Below, piece after piece: positions 36,092 through 46,472 of a stretch of 64,000 bases of DNA. The stretch's first letter is position 1, and each line of letters begins with the position of its first letter. Position numbers and translations under genes: made by a program. The stretch covers positions 1 to 64,000 of the forward strand of contig CAWHCN010000024.1 of NCBI GenBank assembly GCA_963827935.1, read 5' to 3'. A model generated the notes under the pieces. It ran no database searches and had not been told where the DNA came from. It saw only the letters and a list, made by a program, of their open reading frames with translations. This DNA is from DATFNV01 sp963827935 (GTDB taxonomy: Bacteria > Planctomycetota > Planctomycetia > Gemmatales > Gemmataceae).

Positions 36092-39000
36092 TCACCGCCG
36101 CGGCATCGGCTTGCCGCCGTCGTCGTGGGGCTCCGCCTCCTCGACGCCGCCGGCCGGGTCGCCCGGGGTGCGGTCGATCAGCAGCTTCTGCAACGCGCTC
36201 ACCACCGCCGGATCGACCGGCCGCAACACCGGCTGCAAACCGTTGCCGGGGTACGGACAGCGCGTCGGATCGTCCGCGGGGCGCGGCTGCCGGGCCAGGG
36301 CGACGGCGGCCTGTTGCAGGGCGGCCAGCGCGACGGTATCGCCGGGCGATGCGGCCAACGCCTGCAACGCATCCGCCCGCGCTTCCTCGTACAGCCGATT
36401 CCTGTAATGCTCGCGGAAACGCCCCAGCGCCTGTTGCGCCGGCGCCTCGGTCGGGGATGGGGTTACCGCACCCAGCATGGCCGGATACCGCTTGATGTCG
36501 ATGATCGGGCCGCGGTTAATGGCGAGGTGCCGCGTCGCGGCTGCCACCGCGTTGTCCGGATCGATGGCCAGCACGCTCTCCGCCAGCGCCGCCGCATCGC
36601 GGTAGCGCCCTTCCCTGAACGCCCTGTTGCACTCCTCCATCAGCGCCTCGGTCATGCGCTCGTCCGAGCCGATGGCCTTCGCCTCGCCCGGCGGCACCGC
36701 CCCGCGTCCTTCGCCCTTCGGCGCACACGGTTCGACCGTCCCCAGCGGCAACACCGCGTGCTGCTTCACCTTTTCCAGAAGGTGCCCTTCGGTGACGAGC
36801 GGATCGGAGGCCACGAGTTCGCGATCGCGCGTGAGCGCCTGCTGGGCCAGATCCTCCGCGGCGGCGTAGTGGCCGCGGGCGAGTTCACGCTGACATTTCA
36901 GGAGGAGGTCGTGGACCGTTTCCTTCTCGTCGCTAACCCCGGTGTGAACGCGCTCCGGCGTCAGGCGCGATGGCTCGGAGCACATCCAGAATTTCTCCAT
37001 GTCGGCTTCGATCTGGCGCAGGTTTTCAGACTCATTCATCAGGCGCAGGACGCGCTCATCGGGTGTCTGGACGGGAGCTTCCGTTGCCACGGGCGGCGCG
37101 ATAACCGTCGGCGTCACCAGCACCACCAACCGCGTCTTGCCATCACCCTTCGGCCCGCTGAGGACCAGCGTATGGCCGGCCGCGATGTCCGCCGTGGTGT
37201 GGACGCGCTGGCTGCTGCGGCCCGGCACCGTCTTTCCGTCCGCGGTGACGTTGGCCGTAGCGCACAATTCGCTGATTTCCGGCTCGACCTCCAGGCGGAC
37301 CGTGCCGTCGGGCAGGACCACGGGATGGCAGATCAGCTTGATGCCGAAGAACTCGAATTCGACCCCCACCCTTTCCAGCCCGTCCGCACCCACCACGGCC
37401 CGTTCGCCGCCGCTCATGAAGCTGGCCTGCTGGCCGCTGAGGGTCCCCAACCGGGGCTCCCCCAGCACCTTTGCGTGGCCCTTTTCGCGCAGCCCGAGCA
37501 AGCCGGCCTGCAGCGCCTTGTGCCGCGCTTCGTCGGCATCCTCGATAACCCAGCGGGCCGACCTTGCGTCGGCGGGGCGCGTGAGATTTAGCTTCTGGGC
37601 GGATTTCGCGGGCAGCTCGGCGATGAGGACGTCGAGGAGGACTTGGGGTTTGGCGGGGGCCGGCGCCGGCGGTGGGTTTTCGCTTGCTACGCTCGCAACC
37701 GGCGCCGGCCGACCCGACACCGGCTCAATGATCTCCGGAGAGACGAGAAGGACCAACTCGCAACCATCGGCGGCAGCTGCCGGCAGCAAACCGCCGACGG
37801 CGAATGTTTGCCCCGCCCGCATTTCTACCTGGGCATCCTCGTGTGGGATGAAATCTCCTGCGCCTCGTCCTTTTCGCTGCCGCCGCCGCTCGAAACAGTG
37901 GCGTTGACGGTGAGGCCGATGCGATCGCGTTTGGCGAGGACCGGCACAAGGCTGAGGTTGATGCCCACAGGCAGCGGACCGAGGGTGCTGCCCGAGAAGA
38001 AGACGGCGGGGCTGCCATTGAGCGTCACCAGCGTGGGCTCAGCCAGGGTCTTCGCCAGCTTCTTTTCGCGCAGCGCCTCGATCTGCTGACTGATTTGGCC
38101 TCCGTCCAGTATGGTTGGAGGATCGCTCTCACGCGGCCCGCAGCAAGGATTGGTGCCCGGGCCGGTCTTTTGTTGTTTCCCTGTCGCGACCAGCCCCAGC
38201 TTGCGGGCCGTGTCGTGGTTCATCGAAGCAAGTGTTACCTTCAGCTGCACCTGGCGTTCCGCGGGCGTTCGCAGCAGGTTGACAATCTTCGAGTCCGTTC
38301 GCCGATTAACCTGAGGGGCCGCCTGTGGCGCTCCGTAGCCTCGCGCCAGCACGCGCATGATGCGGTCGGCGCCAGCGGCATCCTTCACCTCGCCGCTGAC
38401 CACCAGCTTCTCGCCGACCAAGTCCAGACGGACGTAGGCATCCGGGAAGGCCCGGTTGATCTCGTCCTGCAACGCTTTGTAAATCTCCTCCATTCGGCGC
38501 TTCTGGTCCGGATCGGGCAACACCTTGACCTTGATCGCGAGCTTCGTCTGCTTCGCCGCGTCGTTCCGATCCCCGAACCACAGGCCCAGGGACGTGCTAC
38601 CGACCCCTACACCCTGGAGTAGCAATTCGGTGGCCGGGCCGAGGGTCGTCTGTTCGGCAATCCGCGTATTAGCAACCTCGATGCGAATCGGTGCTTCCTT
38701 CAGGTGGAGCAGGCTCGTGTGCCCCTCGATCACCTCGTAGGTCCCCGTCGGTTCATCGACCCAAACAACGTATTTCTTGTAGTTGGTAAGATTGCCTGGT
38801 GAGACTTCCGGGCACTGTCCAAAGGGACACATGCCGTATCCGACATAGACTTTATAACCGTCTCCCTCGGTAAAACGCCCTCCCGTTCCGACACCACACT
38901 GCGGCGCCTCCGTCTTCTCCGCCTGCACCCCCACCGTCACTTCCGCCCGTGACCACGGCAAAATGTGAAACACCCTCGCCTGATCCGTCCACGGCCCCAG

Positions 39001-39504
39001 CAGCTCATACTTCGGCTCGCTCTCCTCCTCGGCCGGCATCACGTCGAGGGTTTCAACCACCACGGGCATCACCCGGAGGCGTTCCACCTCGCACGGCATG
39101 CCGATCAGTTCTGGCTCCGTCGCCCCGGTCTGCATCGGGATGAACACCGACAGCGGATTGAGCGAGAACAGCAGGCAGCGCAGGGCGACCTCGTCCGGCG
39201 GCGCGGCGCAACTGGGCGTGCCGCAGTCGCGGATGATGCGCGGCGGCAGCGGCGAGGTGGGTGGGGCGGCGTGGGGGCGGTCGCCGTGCTCCAGCGATTG
39301 TTCCTCTTCCAGCAGCAGCGGATCGGTGAAGATGCGCGGCGGCAGCAGCGGGGCGGGCGCGGGGGCCGGGGCGGTCTGGGGAACGCCCTTGCCCTTCGGG
39401 CCGATGGGCAAGTCGGGCGTCTGCGCCAGGGCGGCGGAGGTCAATCCCCCCGCGATCAGCAGGGCGGCCAGCAACGACCAGCAGGATGAAAAGCGTGCCG
39501 ACAT
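36092..39504 (-). CDS. Double-secretin pilus/secretion protein, CpaC-like (frameshift near 37838)
   Basis: About 1,137 residues after one missing base near 37838 is restored. Order: signal peptide (1-29); Pro-rich segment; pilus N-terminal domain (about 270-370, 'TRIAEQTTLGPATELLLQGV'); BON-like domain (about 380-440, 'KLVVSGEVKDAAGADRIMRV'); first secretin domain (about 470-640, ending 'VEMRAGQTFAVGGLL' and 'LVLLVSPEIIEP'). A second secretin-like domain follows (about 655-840: 'GIKLICHPVVLPDG', 'TADIAAGHTLVLSGP', 'RLVVLVTPTVIAPP'), then a helical TPR-like C-terminus. Normal secretins have one such domain. ATG 39504 follows GGAGGGA. It probably forms an outer-membrane pore. Confidence 0.8.
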
Positions 39505-39626
39505 GAACGAATCCCTCCGTTCCGGTAAGAGGTGGCGCGGTCCGTGGTGCGGGTCCCGGGGGTGCGCAGGGAGAGGGTCAATAGCAGGCGCGTAGGAAAA
39601 GGTCAACCACAGGCGGCGCGGAGCGT

Positions 39627-39810
39627 TTAGCCTGCAATTCTCACCACAAAGGACACAAAGAACACAAAGCAGGGCGGGATCAAGGCCTTGCGGCAGGCGG
39701 AGCCCAGCTAGGCGTCTGGCCATACCAAGGACTCTATCCCTGCTGATGTTCCTTGAATTCCTCTTCTTTGTGCTCTTTGTGTCCTTTGTGGTGAGAAATC
39801 CGGGTTAGCC
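39627..39810. repeat. Inverted repeat, ACCACAAAGGACACAAAGAA type (copy 2)
   Basis: Left arm about 39627-39669 and right arm about 39766-39810, both extended by TTTAGCCTGCAATTCTC and GAGAAATCCGGGTTAGCC. It lies upstream of the secretin gene and holds no gene. Confidence 0.88.
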
Positions 39811-39911
39811 GCCGCCCAACAGGCGGCGTCCCAAGCCGGCCCCTTTACGCAGCTGGCTATCTCGACCAACGCCAGCCGGGCCCTGCGCCGTGTTCGATAG
39901 CGTCCGGATGG

Positions 39912-39979
39912 CATGGTGCCGCGACGGTGCCACGACGGTGCCACGACGGTGCCATGACGGTGCCACCACGGTGCCACCC
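39912..39979. repeat. Tandem 11-12-bp repeat GACGGTGCCAC
   Basis: Five to six imperfect head-to-tail copies of CGACGGTGCCAC with small variants. The array runs straight into the left end of the IS4 element, whose outermost bases (GGTGCCACCC) resemble the unit, so the array may be amplified IS end sequence. Confidence 0.8.
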
Positions 39980-41534
39980 AACGCCAGTAACGGAACCAGG
40001 TCTGTTTTTGCTGTAAGTTGTTGAAGTATTATGGCTTTCGCCGAATTCCTGCATCAGCTGTTCTGTGGTCGCGCCAAACTGGCGCAGCTGAATGAGCCGT
40101 TCCCCGCCACATTGGATGTTGCCAAACGTCCAAGGGGAGGAACGGCTCATGTACGGCAACTCGACAGCGCGACGCTTGCGACCGCAGGCCCGCTCCTTCG
40201 TTCACTGCCTCCGCGAGTTTCTCACACCCGCTCTCTACAAGCAAGCCCACCAGCAACGCCAGGGCCAGAAGCGCTCCTCGCGCTGGAGTACCCAGCCCCT
40301 GCTGCTCGTACTCCTGTTGATGACCTGGACCTGTGGCGACTCGCAGGCCGAACGCTTCGAGACGGCCAGGGCCTGCTGCGTGGCTCTGCTCCCCAGGCGT
40401 CGCCGGCCGGGGAGGACCGTGGCCGGCTTTCAGAAGGCCCTGGCCCGGCTGCCCAGCCGCGTGCTGCGGACGGTGGCGGCCGGCATCCGCCAGGTTCTGG
40501 CGACGCGTCTGGCCGACTACTGGTTGACGCAGGGCTTCATCCCCATCGGTTGCGACGGCTCACGCCTGGAATGCCCTCGGACGGCGGAGTTGGAGCAACG
40601 CCTGGGGACAGCCAACAAGGCGGGGGCGGCGGCGACGACGCCGTCGCTGTACGTCACGGCCCTGGTGCATCTGCGTCTGGGTGTGCCGTGGGCGTGGCGG
40701 CTCGGCCTGAGCACGGCCAGCGAACGGTTGCACCTGCTCCAGCTGCTGCCGCTGTTGCCCGCCGCCGCCTTGCTGGTCGCCGACGCCGGCTTCTGCGGCT
40801 TCGCGTTGATCCAACACCTGGTGCAGCAGCGTGTGCCGTTTCTGTTGCGGATGTGCGCCAACGTGACGTTGCAGGTGGACGACCCAGACTCCTGGTCGCA
40901 CACCGACGACGGCTTGGTTTATTTCTTCCCTCCAAAGCGTCAGGGCCAGGCAGCGCCTTTACGTCTGCGTTTGCTGCGGGTGCGGTCCAAGAAGGGCAAG
41001 CAGGACGTGTGGCTGTTGACCAACGTGCTGGACCGCCAGCGTTTGTCGCTGGCCAACGCGGCGCAGTTTTATCGTTGGCGTTGGGAAAGCGAGGGGCAAT
41101 TCCGGGCGTACAAGCGCACGTTGGGCAAGATGAAGTTGACCAGCCGGACGGTGCGTCTGGTGCATCGGGAGGCCGAGGGGTCGCTGCTGGCGTTGCAACT
41201 GATGTTGGCGCAAGGCGTGCTGGCGGTGACGCCGCGGGGTGCTGCGGGGGCCGTCCAGCCGGTGTGCAGTCCGCGCAAGGTGCTGTTGGCGATCCGGCAG
41301 GAGTTGTCCGGTCTGTTGCAGCGGCGAGCGGGGAAATACGCGGAGCGTTTAGGTCAGGCCGTGCGCGAACGTCGTGAGCGGAGCAGCGCGAAGGCGGTGC
41401 GCGAGTGGTCGCGGCGCAAGCCGCACAAGGCGCCGAAGCCGCCGCGATTGCTCAAGCTGACGGCCGCGCAAAAAGCCCTGATTTCACGACTGGAACGCAC
41501 AGCAGCCTGACGGAATTGTTACTGGCGTTGGGTG
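39975..41534 (+). mobile_element. IS4-family insertion sequence
   Basis: A 17-bp perfect terminal inverted repeat, CACCCAACGCCAGTAAC at 39975-39991 and its complement at 41518-41534, flanks a single intact transposase gene. A few outer bases (GTGSCACCC at both ends) also match, so the true ends may lie several bases further out. I could not identify a target duplication with certainty. About 1.56 kb. The transposase frame is intact, so the element may be active. Confidence 0.85.
40149..41510 (+). CDS. IS4-family DDE transposase
   Basis: 453 residues. The catalytic triad is visible as Asp in 'FIPIGCDGSRLE', Asp in 'LLVADAGFCGF' and Glu in 'YRWRWESEGQFRAYK', which matches the IS4 YREK signature exactly (Y-2-R-3-E-6-K). 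The C-terminus is basic. ATG 40149 follows GGGGAGG by 8 bases; the frame opens earlier at 40092. The reading frame is undamaged. Confidence 0.93.
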   Translation: MYGNSTARRLRPQARSFVHCLREFLTPALYKQAHQQRQGQKRSSRWSTQPLLLVLLLMTWTCGDSQAERFETARACCVALLPRRRRPGRTVAGFQKALARLPSRVLRTVAAGIRQVLATRLADYWLTQGFIPIGCDGSRLECPRTAELEQRLGTANKAGAAATTPSLYVTALVHLRLGVPWAWRLGLSTASERLHLLQLLPLLPAAALLVADAGFCGFALIQHLVQQRVPFLLRMCANVTLQVDDPDSWSHTDDGLVYFFPPKRQGQAAPLRLRLLRVRSKKGKQDVWLLTNVLDRQRLSLANAAQFYRWRWESEGQFRAYKRTLGKMKLTSRTVRLVHREAEGSLLALQLMLAQGVLAVTPRGAAGAVQPVCSPRKVLLAIRQELSGLLQRRAGKYAERLGQAVRERRERSSAKAVREWSRRKPHKAPKPPRLLKLTAAQKALISRLERTAA

Positions 41535-41698
41535 CCACGGGGTGTCCGAGGGTGGTGGTGGCACCCTCAGCGCACCTGCCCGCATCCAGCGGCAAGGTCA
41601 TTGGCGGTAACTTGACCCCCTGCGCCTCCCGCATTAGACTGCATCGGAGGAAAGCCGGAATCCCTCCCAGCCGGCCGCGGCCGAGACCAGGCGAGACC

Positions 41699-42381
41699 AT
41701 GAGCACAGCAGACGACGCCGCTCGGGGGGCGCGGGACCCGGCGGGAGGCCACGACGGCCGTCCGTCTCGTGCCAGCGTCGGCCGCCTTAGCCTTTACCTG
41801 CGCCGCCTCGAAGACTTTCTCCGCCAGGACTTGCAGAAGGTATCCAGCAGCCAGCTCGGCGAGACGCTCGGCATCACCGACGCCCAGGTACGCCGCGACC
41901 TGACGCATCTGGGCCATCTCGGCCAGCCCGGCATCGGCTACCCGGTTCGCGAGTTGATCGACGCCATTCGGCGCGTCCTGGGGATCGACCGGGAATGGGC
42001 GGTGGTGATGGTCGGCGTGGGCAACCTGGCCCGGCGCTGCTTCGCTATCGCGGCTTCCAGCAGCGCGGCTTCCGCATCGTGGCCCTGTTCGACACCGACC
42101 CAGCCAAGATCGGCCAGACGGTGGACGGCCTGGTGGTACACGGGCCGGAGGCGATGGCCGCCGTCATCGCCGCCACCGGCGCCAACCTGGGGGTGATCGC
42201 GGTGCCGTCCGAGGGCGCCCAGGGCGTGGCCGACGCCCTGGTAGCTGCCGGCGTGCGCGGCGTGCTCAACTTCGCCCCCGTGGTGCTACGCTTGCCGGAG
42301 ACGGTTTCGCTGGTTTCCGTGGACCTGACGGTGCAACTGGAACAGCTCGCCTTCTTGGTGCAAATGCGCGGGCAGGAATAA
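41699..42381 (+). CDS. rex: Redox-sensing transcriptional repressor Rex (frameshift near 42036)
   Basis: About 227 residues after restoring one missing base near 42036. The N-terminal winged helix is typical ('RLSLYLRRLEDFL', 'SSSQLGETLGITDAQVRRDL'). The Rossmann part starts 'WAVVMVGVGNLARALL' and continues 'GFRIVALFDTDPAKIG', with the C-terminal 'GVRGVLNFAPVVLRLP' and 'SVDLTVQLEQLAFLVQ'. Rex senses NADH/NAD+ and represses respiratory and fermentation genes when NADH is low. ATG 41699 is the start. It lies 165 bases downstream of the IS4 end. Confidence 0.9.
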
Positions 42382-42435
42382 CTTCTACCAGAGCGCCGGC
42401 GACGGGCGCTGCCTGAGATCAAGAGAGACGTGCTC

Positions 42436-43188
42436 ATGAGTGATGCGACGGCAACCCTGCACGAGACGGTCACCCTCAGCCAGGCCAAGCAACTGATCCG
42501 CTGCCTGGCCCAGGAGCAAAGCGTGTTGCTCCTGTCGCCCCCCGGCGTCGGCAAGTCCGACGTGGTGCGGCAGGCGGCGCTGGAGGCCAAGCTGCCCTGC
42601 AAGTCGCTACTGGGCACGCAGATCGCGCCGGAGGATGTCAGCGGGGTGCCGCGGATCGTCGGCGAGCGCTCGGTCTTTTGCCCGCCGCGGGTGCTGCTGC
42701 CGGAGAACGCCGCCCCGTTTTGCCTGTTCCTCGACGAACTGCCGGCCTGCACGCCCGATGTGCAGAAGGCGTTCTATTCGCTGCTCCTGGAGCGGCGGCT
42801 GGGCGAGTATCCGCTGCCGGCGGGGACCTGGGTGGTGGCGGCAGGCAATCGGGCTGAGGATCGGGCACTGGTGCGTACCATCTCCAGCGCCCTCATCAAC
42901 CGCGTGTTGATCCTGCACGTTCGCATCGACGTTCCCGAATGGATCACCTGGGCCCGGGCCAACGGCGTGCGGGCCGACGTGATCGCCTTCATCGAGGGGA
43001 AGAACGAGGCCTTGCTGCGTCCCGTGCCGCGCGAGGCGGCCCCATTTTCGACGCCGCGGGCCTGGGCGTCGCTGTCCCGAGCCCTGGACCTGGCCGAGCT
43101 GGGCAACATCCTGACGCCGGCGTTGCGGCGAGCCCTGGCGATGGGGCGTATTTCGTCGGAGGACGCCGCCGCGTTTGCCGCCGTTTAG
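42436..43188 (+). CDS. MoxR-type AAA ATPase, shortened C-terminus
   Basis: 250 residues. Walker A 'SPPGVGKSDVV', Walker B 'CLFLDELPA', sensor 1 'VVAAGNRAED' and sensor 2 region 'PFSTPRAWASLSRAL'. MoxR ATPases act as chaperones for metal-centre or vWA partner proteins. It closely resembles the next gene product but stops about 100 residues earlier, inside a GTTTAGCCGC repeat edge that supplies the stop codon. ATG 42436 is preferred to the GTG at 42430. Likely in an operon with the next two genes. Confidence 0.87.
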   Translation: MSDATATLHETVTLSQAKQLIRCLAQEQSVLLLSPPGVGKSDVVRQAALEAKLPCKSLLGTQIAPEDVSGVPRIVGERSVFCPPRVLLPENAAPFCLFLDELPACTPDVQKAFYSLLLERRLGEYPLPAGTWVVAAGNRAEDRALVRTISSALINRVLILHVRIDVPEWITWARANGVRADVIAFIEGKNEALLRPVPREAAPFSTPRAWASLSRALDLAELGNILTPALRRALAMGRISSEDAAAFAAV

Positions 43189-43228
43189 CCGCGGACCGAA
43201 GATCCGCGCAGATTCCAGGATTGTGCGC

Positions 43229-44285
43229 ATGCCCGACATCGACGCCATTACCCTGGCCGACGCCAAGAGGTTGATCCAGCACCTGGCTCACGAGGAGAGT
43301 CTGTTGCTCCTCTCGAGTCCGGGTGTGGGCAAGTCGGACATCGTGCGCCAGGCGGCGGCCGAGGCGGGGCTCGAATGCCGGTCGCTCCTGGGCACTCAGA
43401 TCGCCCCGGAGGATGTGAGCGGCGTGCCGAAGTTGATCCGCCAGCGCACCATCTTCTGCCCGCCGCGCGTCGTCCTGCCGGAAGACGAAAAGCCGTTCTG
43501 CCTGTTTCTCGACGAACTGCCTGCCTCGCCGCCGGACGTGCAAAAGGCGTTCTATTCGCTGCTCTTGGAACGGCGGCTGGGCGAGTTTCCCTTGCCGCTC
43601 GGCTCGTGGGTGGTGGCGGCCGGCAACCGGGTCGAGGACCAGTCGCTGACACGGTCGCTCAGCAGCGCCCTCATCAACCGCATCTTTATTGTCCCCATTC
43701 GCGTCGATCTGGAGGGTTGGCTGCGCTGGGCGGAGGGGGCCGGCGTGCGGAACGAGATTCGAAGCCTTCATCCACTATGTGCCGCATGCGCTGTGCCGGC
43801 CGGCGCCGCGTGAGCCGGTGCCGTTCTCGACGCCGCGGGCCTGGGCCCTGCTGTCGCGCGATCTGGACCTGGCCGAGGCCGCCGGCCGACTGGATACCGT
43901 CGAGCGCCGGGCCATCACCTTTGGCCGTGTCAGCCCCGAGGATGCCGGCCTGTTCTGTGCCCTGGCCGAGGACGGGCTGGGCAACCTGCGGCCGGTCGGC
44001 GACTATCTGCGCGATCCCTCCCTCCTGCCCAAAGAGGCGACGGCGCTCTGGTTTGTCGTCAGCCGGCTGCGGAAGACGGTGGAACGCGATGAACTGCGGC
44101 CGGCCGGCGCCGGCGAGGGCTTCCCCCGGCAAGTGAACGCCTTGCTGAAGGCCTTTCCGCAGGAGTATCTCTTCGCGACCCTGGTGGGTCTGAGCGAGAA
44201 GTGGCATGGCCTGGGCGGCGAGCAGGAGATGGACGCGATGTACAAGGAAACCGTATTCGAGGTGACCGGCATTGAAGACGCCTGA
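43229..44285 (+). CDS. Second MoxR-type AAA ATPase (frameshift near 43760)
   Basis: About 352 residues when one surplus base near 43760 is removed. Walker A 'SSPGVGKSDIV', Walker B 'CLFLDELPASPP', sensor 1 'VVAAGNRVEDQ', and after the break 'PFSTPRAWALLSRDLDLAE'. It is a paralogue of the gene 40 bases upstream, differing mainly in having a full-length C-terminal helical part. Its stop overlaps the start of the vWA/peptidase gene by 14 bases, so the two are coupled. The ATPase probably remodels that partner. Confidence 0.86.
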
Positions 44286-45633
44286 TCCTTCCCAGCCGAA
44301 GCCAAGGGCCGACGCCAAGGCGGTGAGCCTGGTGCGGGCCCGGCAGGCGCTGCGCCTGGTGTGCGGCGAGTTGCCGCACCTGGCCGGGCTGGCGAGCCTG
44401 GTCCGCCTCAAGCCGAGCCGCTATTTCGACGTGGCCGCCGTCGGCGCGTCGGGCCTGGTCTGCGTCAATCCCGAGGTCTTTTCGACCATTCCGCTGGCGG
44501 AAGCGGCCTTCGTGCTGGCCCACGAGCTGCTCCACCTCGCCCTGGACACGCACCGCCGCCAGGGGAACGCCGACCCGTACCTGGTGAACGTCGCCCACGA
44601 CTTCGTCATCAACGACATGCTGCAAGAAGACCTGGGCCAGCGGGTGCCGCTCGGTGGGCTGGAGCGGAGCGGGGCGCGCGACGAGTCGCTGGAGAAACTG
44701 GTGGTGGAGCTGTCGCGGCGCGGCAGCGGCGGCCGGCCCGATGTGTGGACAGTGGGCGGCATCCGCCGCGATCGCCACCGTTTGCCCCCCGGGAAATCGC
44801 CGATCCGCGAGGAGCTGGAGAAGGCCGGCCTGGTGCCACCCGAGGAGCCGTTGCCGCCGCTGCCCGGCATGGGTGGGCGGGGACCGCGCGGCGATGTGAT
44901 CCCCGGCAGCTACGAGGACGCCCTGGAGCCGGAATTGTCCCCGGAAGATCGGCGCCGGCGCCGCGACCAGATTCGCAAGGCGGCGGCCAAGGCCCTCAGC
45001 CTCGGCGCCTTGCGGGCGAAGATGGACGAGTCGCAGAAGGGCCAGCCGGTGCAGGACCCGCAGCGTGGCGAAATGCTGATGAAGGCGATCCACACGGCCT
45101 ACCAGCCCCCCTGGCAACTGGCCCTGCAGCGTTGGATGGACGCCGTCGCCCCGGCCGGTCGATCTTACGCCAAGGCCTCGCGCCGGGGGGCCGATCGCGA
45201 CGACGGGGTCGTGCTGTGCGGCCGGCTGCGCGAGGGGTGGACCCTGCACATCGTCCTGGATACCAGCGGCTCGATGGAGCAGGTGTTGCCGCGCATCCTA
45301 GGCAACATCGGCTCGTTCTGCGACGGCGCCGGTGTGGCGGACGTTCACATCATGCAGTGCGACATCGAGGTGACGCGCGATGAATGGCTCGAGCCGGCCC
45401 AGCTCGCCGAGTACAAGATCGCCGGCTTCGGCGGCAGCAACATGAGCCCGGCCCTGAACCGGCTCAACGAGGACACCGAGGTCGGCGCGGTGCTGGTGCT
45501 GACCGACGGCTACATCACGTATCCCGCGGCGGAGCCGGCGTATTCGATCCTGTGGGGCGTGGTGCGGGCTTCGACCGGCTATGACGCGACGTTTCGGCCG
45601 GCGTATGGGGAGGTGGTGTTTTTTGATCCGTGA
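44272..45633 (+). CDS. vWA-like metallopeptidase protein (DUF2201/COG3864 type)
   Basis: 453 residues. The N-terminal half has a zinc peptidase motif 'LAHELLHLALDTH' (HExxH) near residue 83. The middle is a charged linker. The C-terminal vWA domain has a MIDAS start 'IVLDTSGSMEQV' and 'LVLTDGYIT'. The start is TTG 44272, after GAGGTGA, and overlaps the MoxR gene. Proteins of this type are usually paired with MoxR ATPases, as here with two of them. The substrate is unknown. Cytosolic. Confidence 0.84.
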   Translation: MKTPDPSQPKPRADAKAVSLVRARQALRLVCGELPHLAGLASLVRLKPSRYFDVAAVGASGLVCVNPEVFSTIPLAEAAFVLAHELLHLALDTHRRQGNADPYLVNVAHDFVINDMLQEDLGQRVPLGGLERSGARDESLEKLVVELSRRGSGGRPDVWTVGGIRRDRHRLPPGKSPIREELEKAGLVPPEEPLPPLPGMGGRGPRGDVIPGSYEDALEPELSPEDRRRRRDQIRKAAAKALSLGALRAKMDESQKGQPVQDPQRGEMLMKAIHTAYQPPWQLALQRWMDAVAPAGRSYAKASRRGADRDDGVVLCGRLREGWTLHIVLDTSGSMEQVLPRILGNIGSFCDGAGVADVHIMQCDIEVTRDEWLEPAQLAEYKIAGFGGSNMSPALNRLNEDTEVGAVLVLTDGYITYPAAEPAYSILWGVVRASTGYDATFRPAYGEVVFFDP

Positions 45634-46472
45634 ACGCTCGCCAACCTCTACAGAATCCCGAACCAAAGACGGTACAGCCTCCCGATTTACCGGCGCCGCT
45701 TCTTCGTTGAGCCTGGGCCATCCGGCCTCGTGACCGATCACGGAGGACGGTTCGGGGTACGACGGGGGGTGCGTAGGCTCGTCCGGTGGGGGTCGGGTTT
45801 TCCTTGAAGAGGCGCAGGCGGTCGGTTATCATCACCTCATCGGGTCCAAGGAGAAGAACGACCAGGAAGGCGCTCGAGAAGGCGAAGAAGCCGAAGAAGG
45901 CCAGTCTTCCGTGGAAAGGGTCTTGAAAGCCCTCCCCCATCGCCAAGGATTGGGAGCCGATCACCAGGCAGAGGAGAGCTGTACGTCGGAGAGGCCATTG
46001 GTTATGGCCGGCGCCTTCAGGATCTCTCTTGGCTTATGCCGCCGGGCGAGCGCTTGCGCGCGGTCCCCGGGAGGCCTCCTCAGCTTCGCCGTGATAGTCG
46101 AGGCGATACAGTTGCCTACCGCAGCGAGGGTGCTAAGAGCAGTTCGCCGTCATGGTCGAGAGAATCACGGTGCATACCAGTTCGGAACAATACTGACAGG
46201 AGCAATACCGACAGGGATTTGAGGAAGCGATTCGTGTCGTGGCCGGACATGCGAGGGAAGTAGCTAAGAAGCTCGTGGCGGCGGCGCAGGCGCAGGTGGT
46301 CGATGCGAGACAGGCCGCGCCGGTCGAGGGCAGTGAGGGAAGAGGACTTAGAGCGCGGATAGGTAGTCAGCGCTGGGGGCATCCGGTTGAGGAAGGCAAA
46401 GGGGACATTCATCATTTCCCTGCCACGAATGATGAAGGTCCCCTTCGCCTTCCCCCTTTGTCTTCCTCTCCA
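45634..46472. other. Gene-poor stretch, no gene I can support
   Basis: About 840 bases with short overlapping frames on both strands, none with a convincing start, family or codon pattern. A lysine-rich run after about 45850 and the lower GC from 46100 onward suggest decayed or transferred DNA. I see no palindromic repeat of the kinds found elsewhere. Confidence 0.55.

Noticed and set aside
40031..41377. Open frame overlapping the IS4 transposase in another phase
   Set aside because: Low-complexity product; the transposase frame has the DDE and YREK residues and a strong ribosome site.
45634..46472. Several 60-150 codon frames on both strands
   Set aside because: No ribosome sites, no recognisable family and mutually overlapping; none could be supported.
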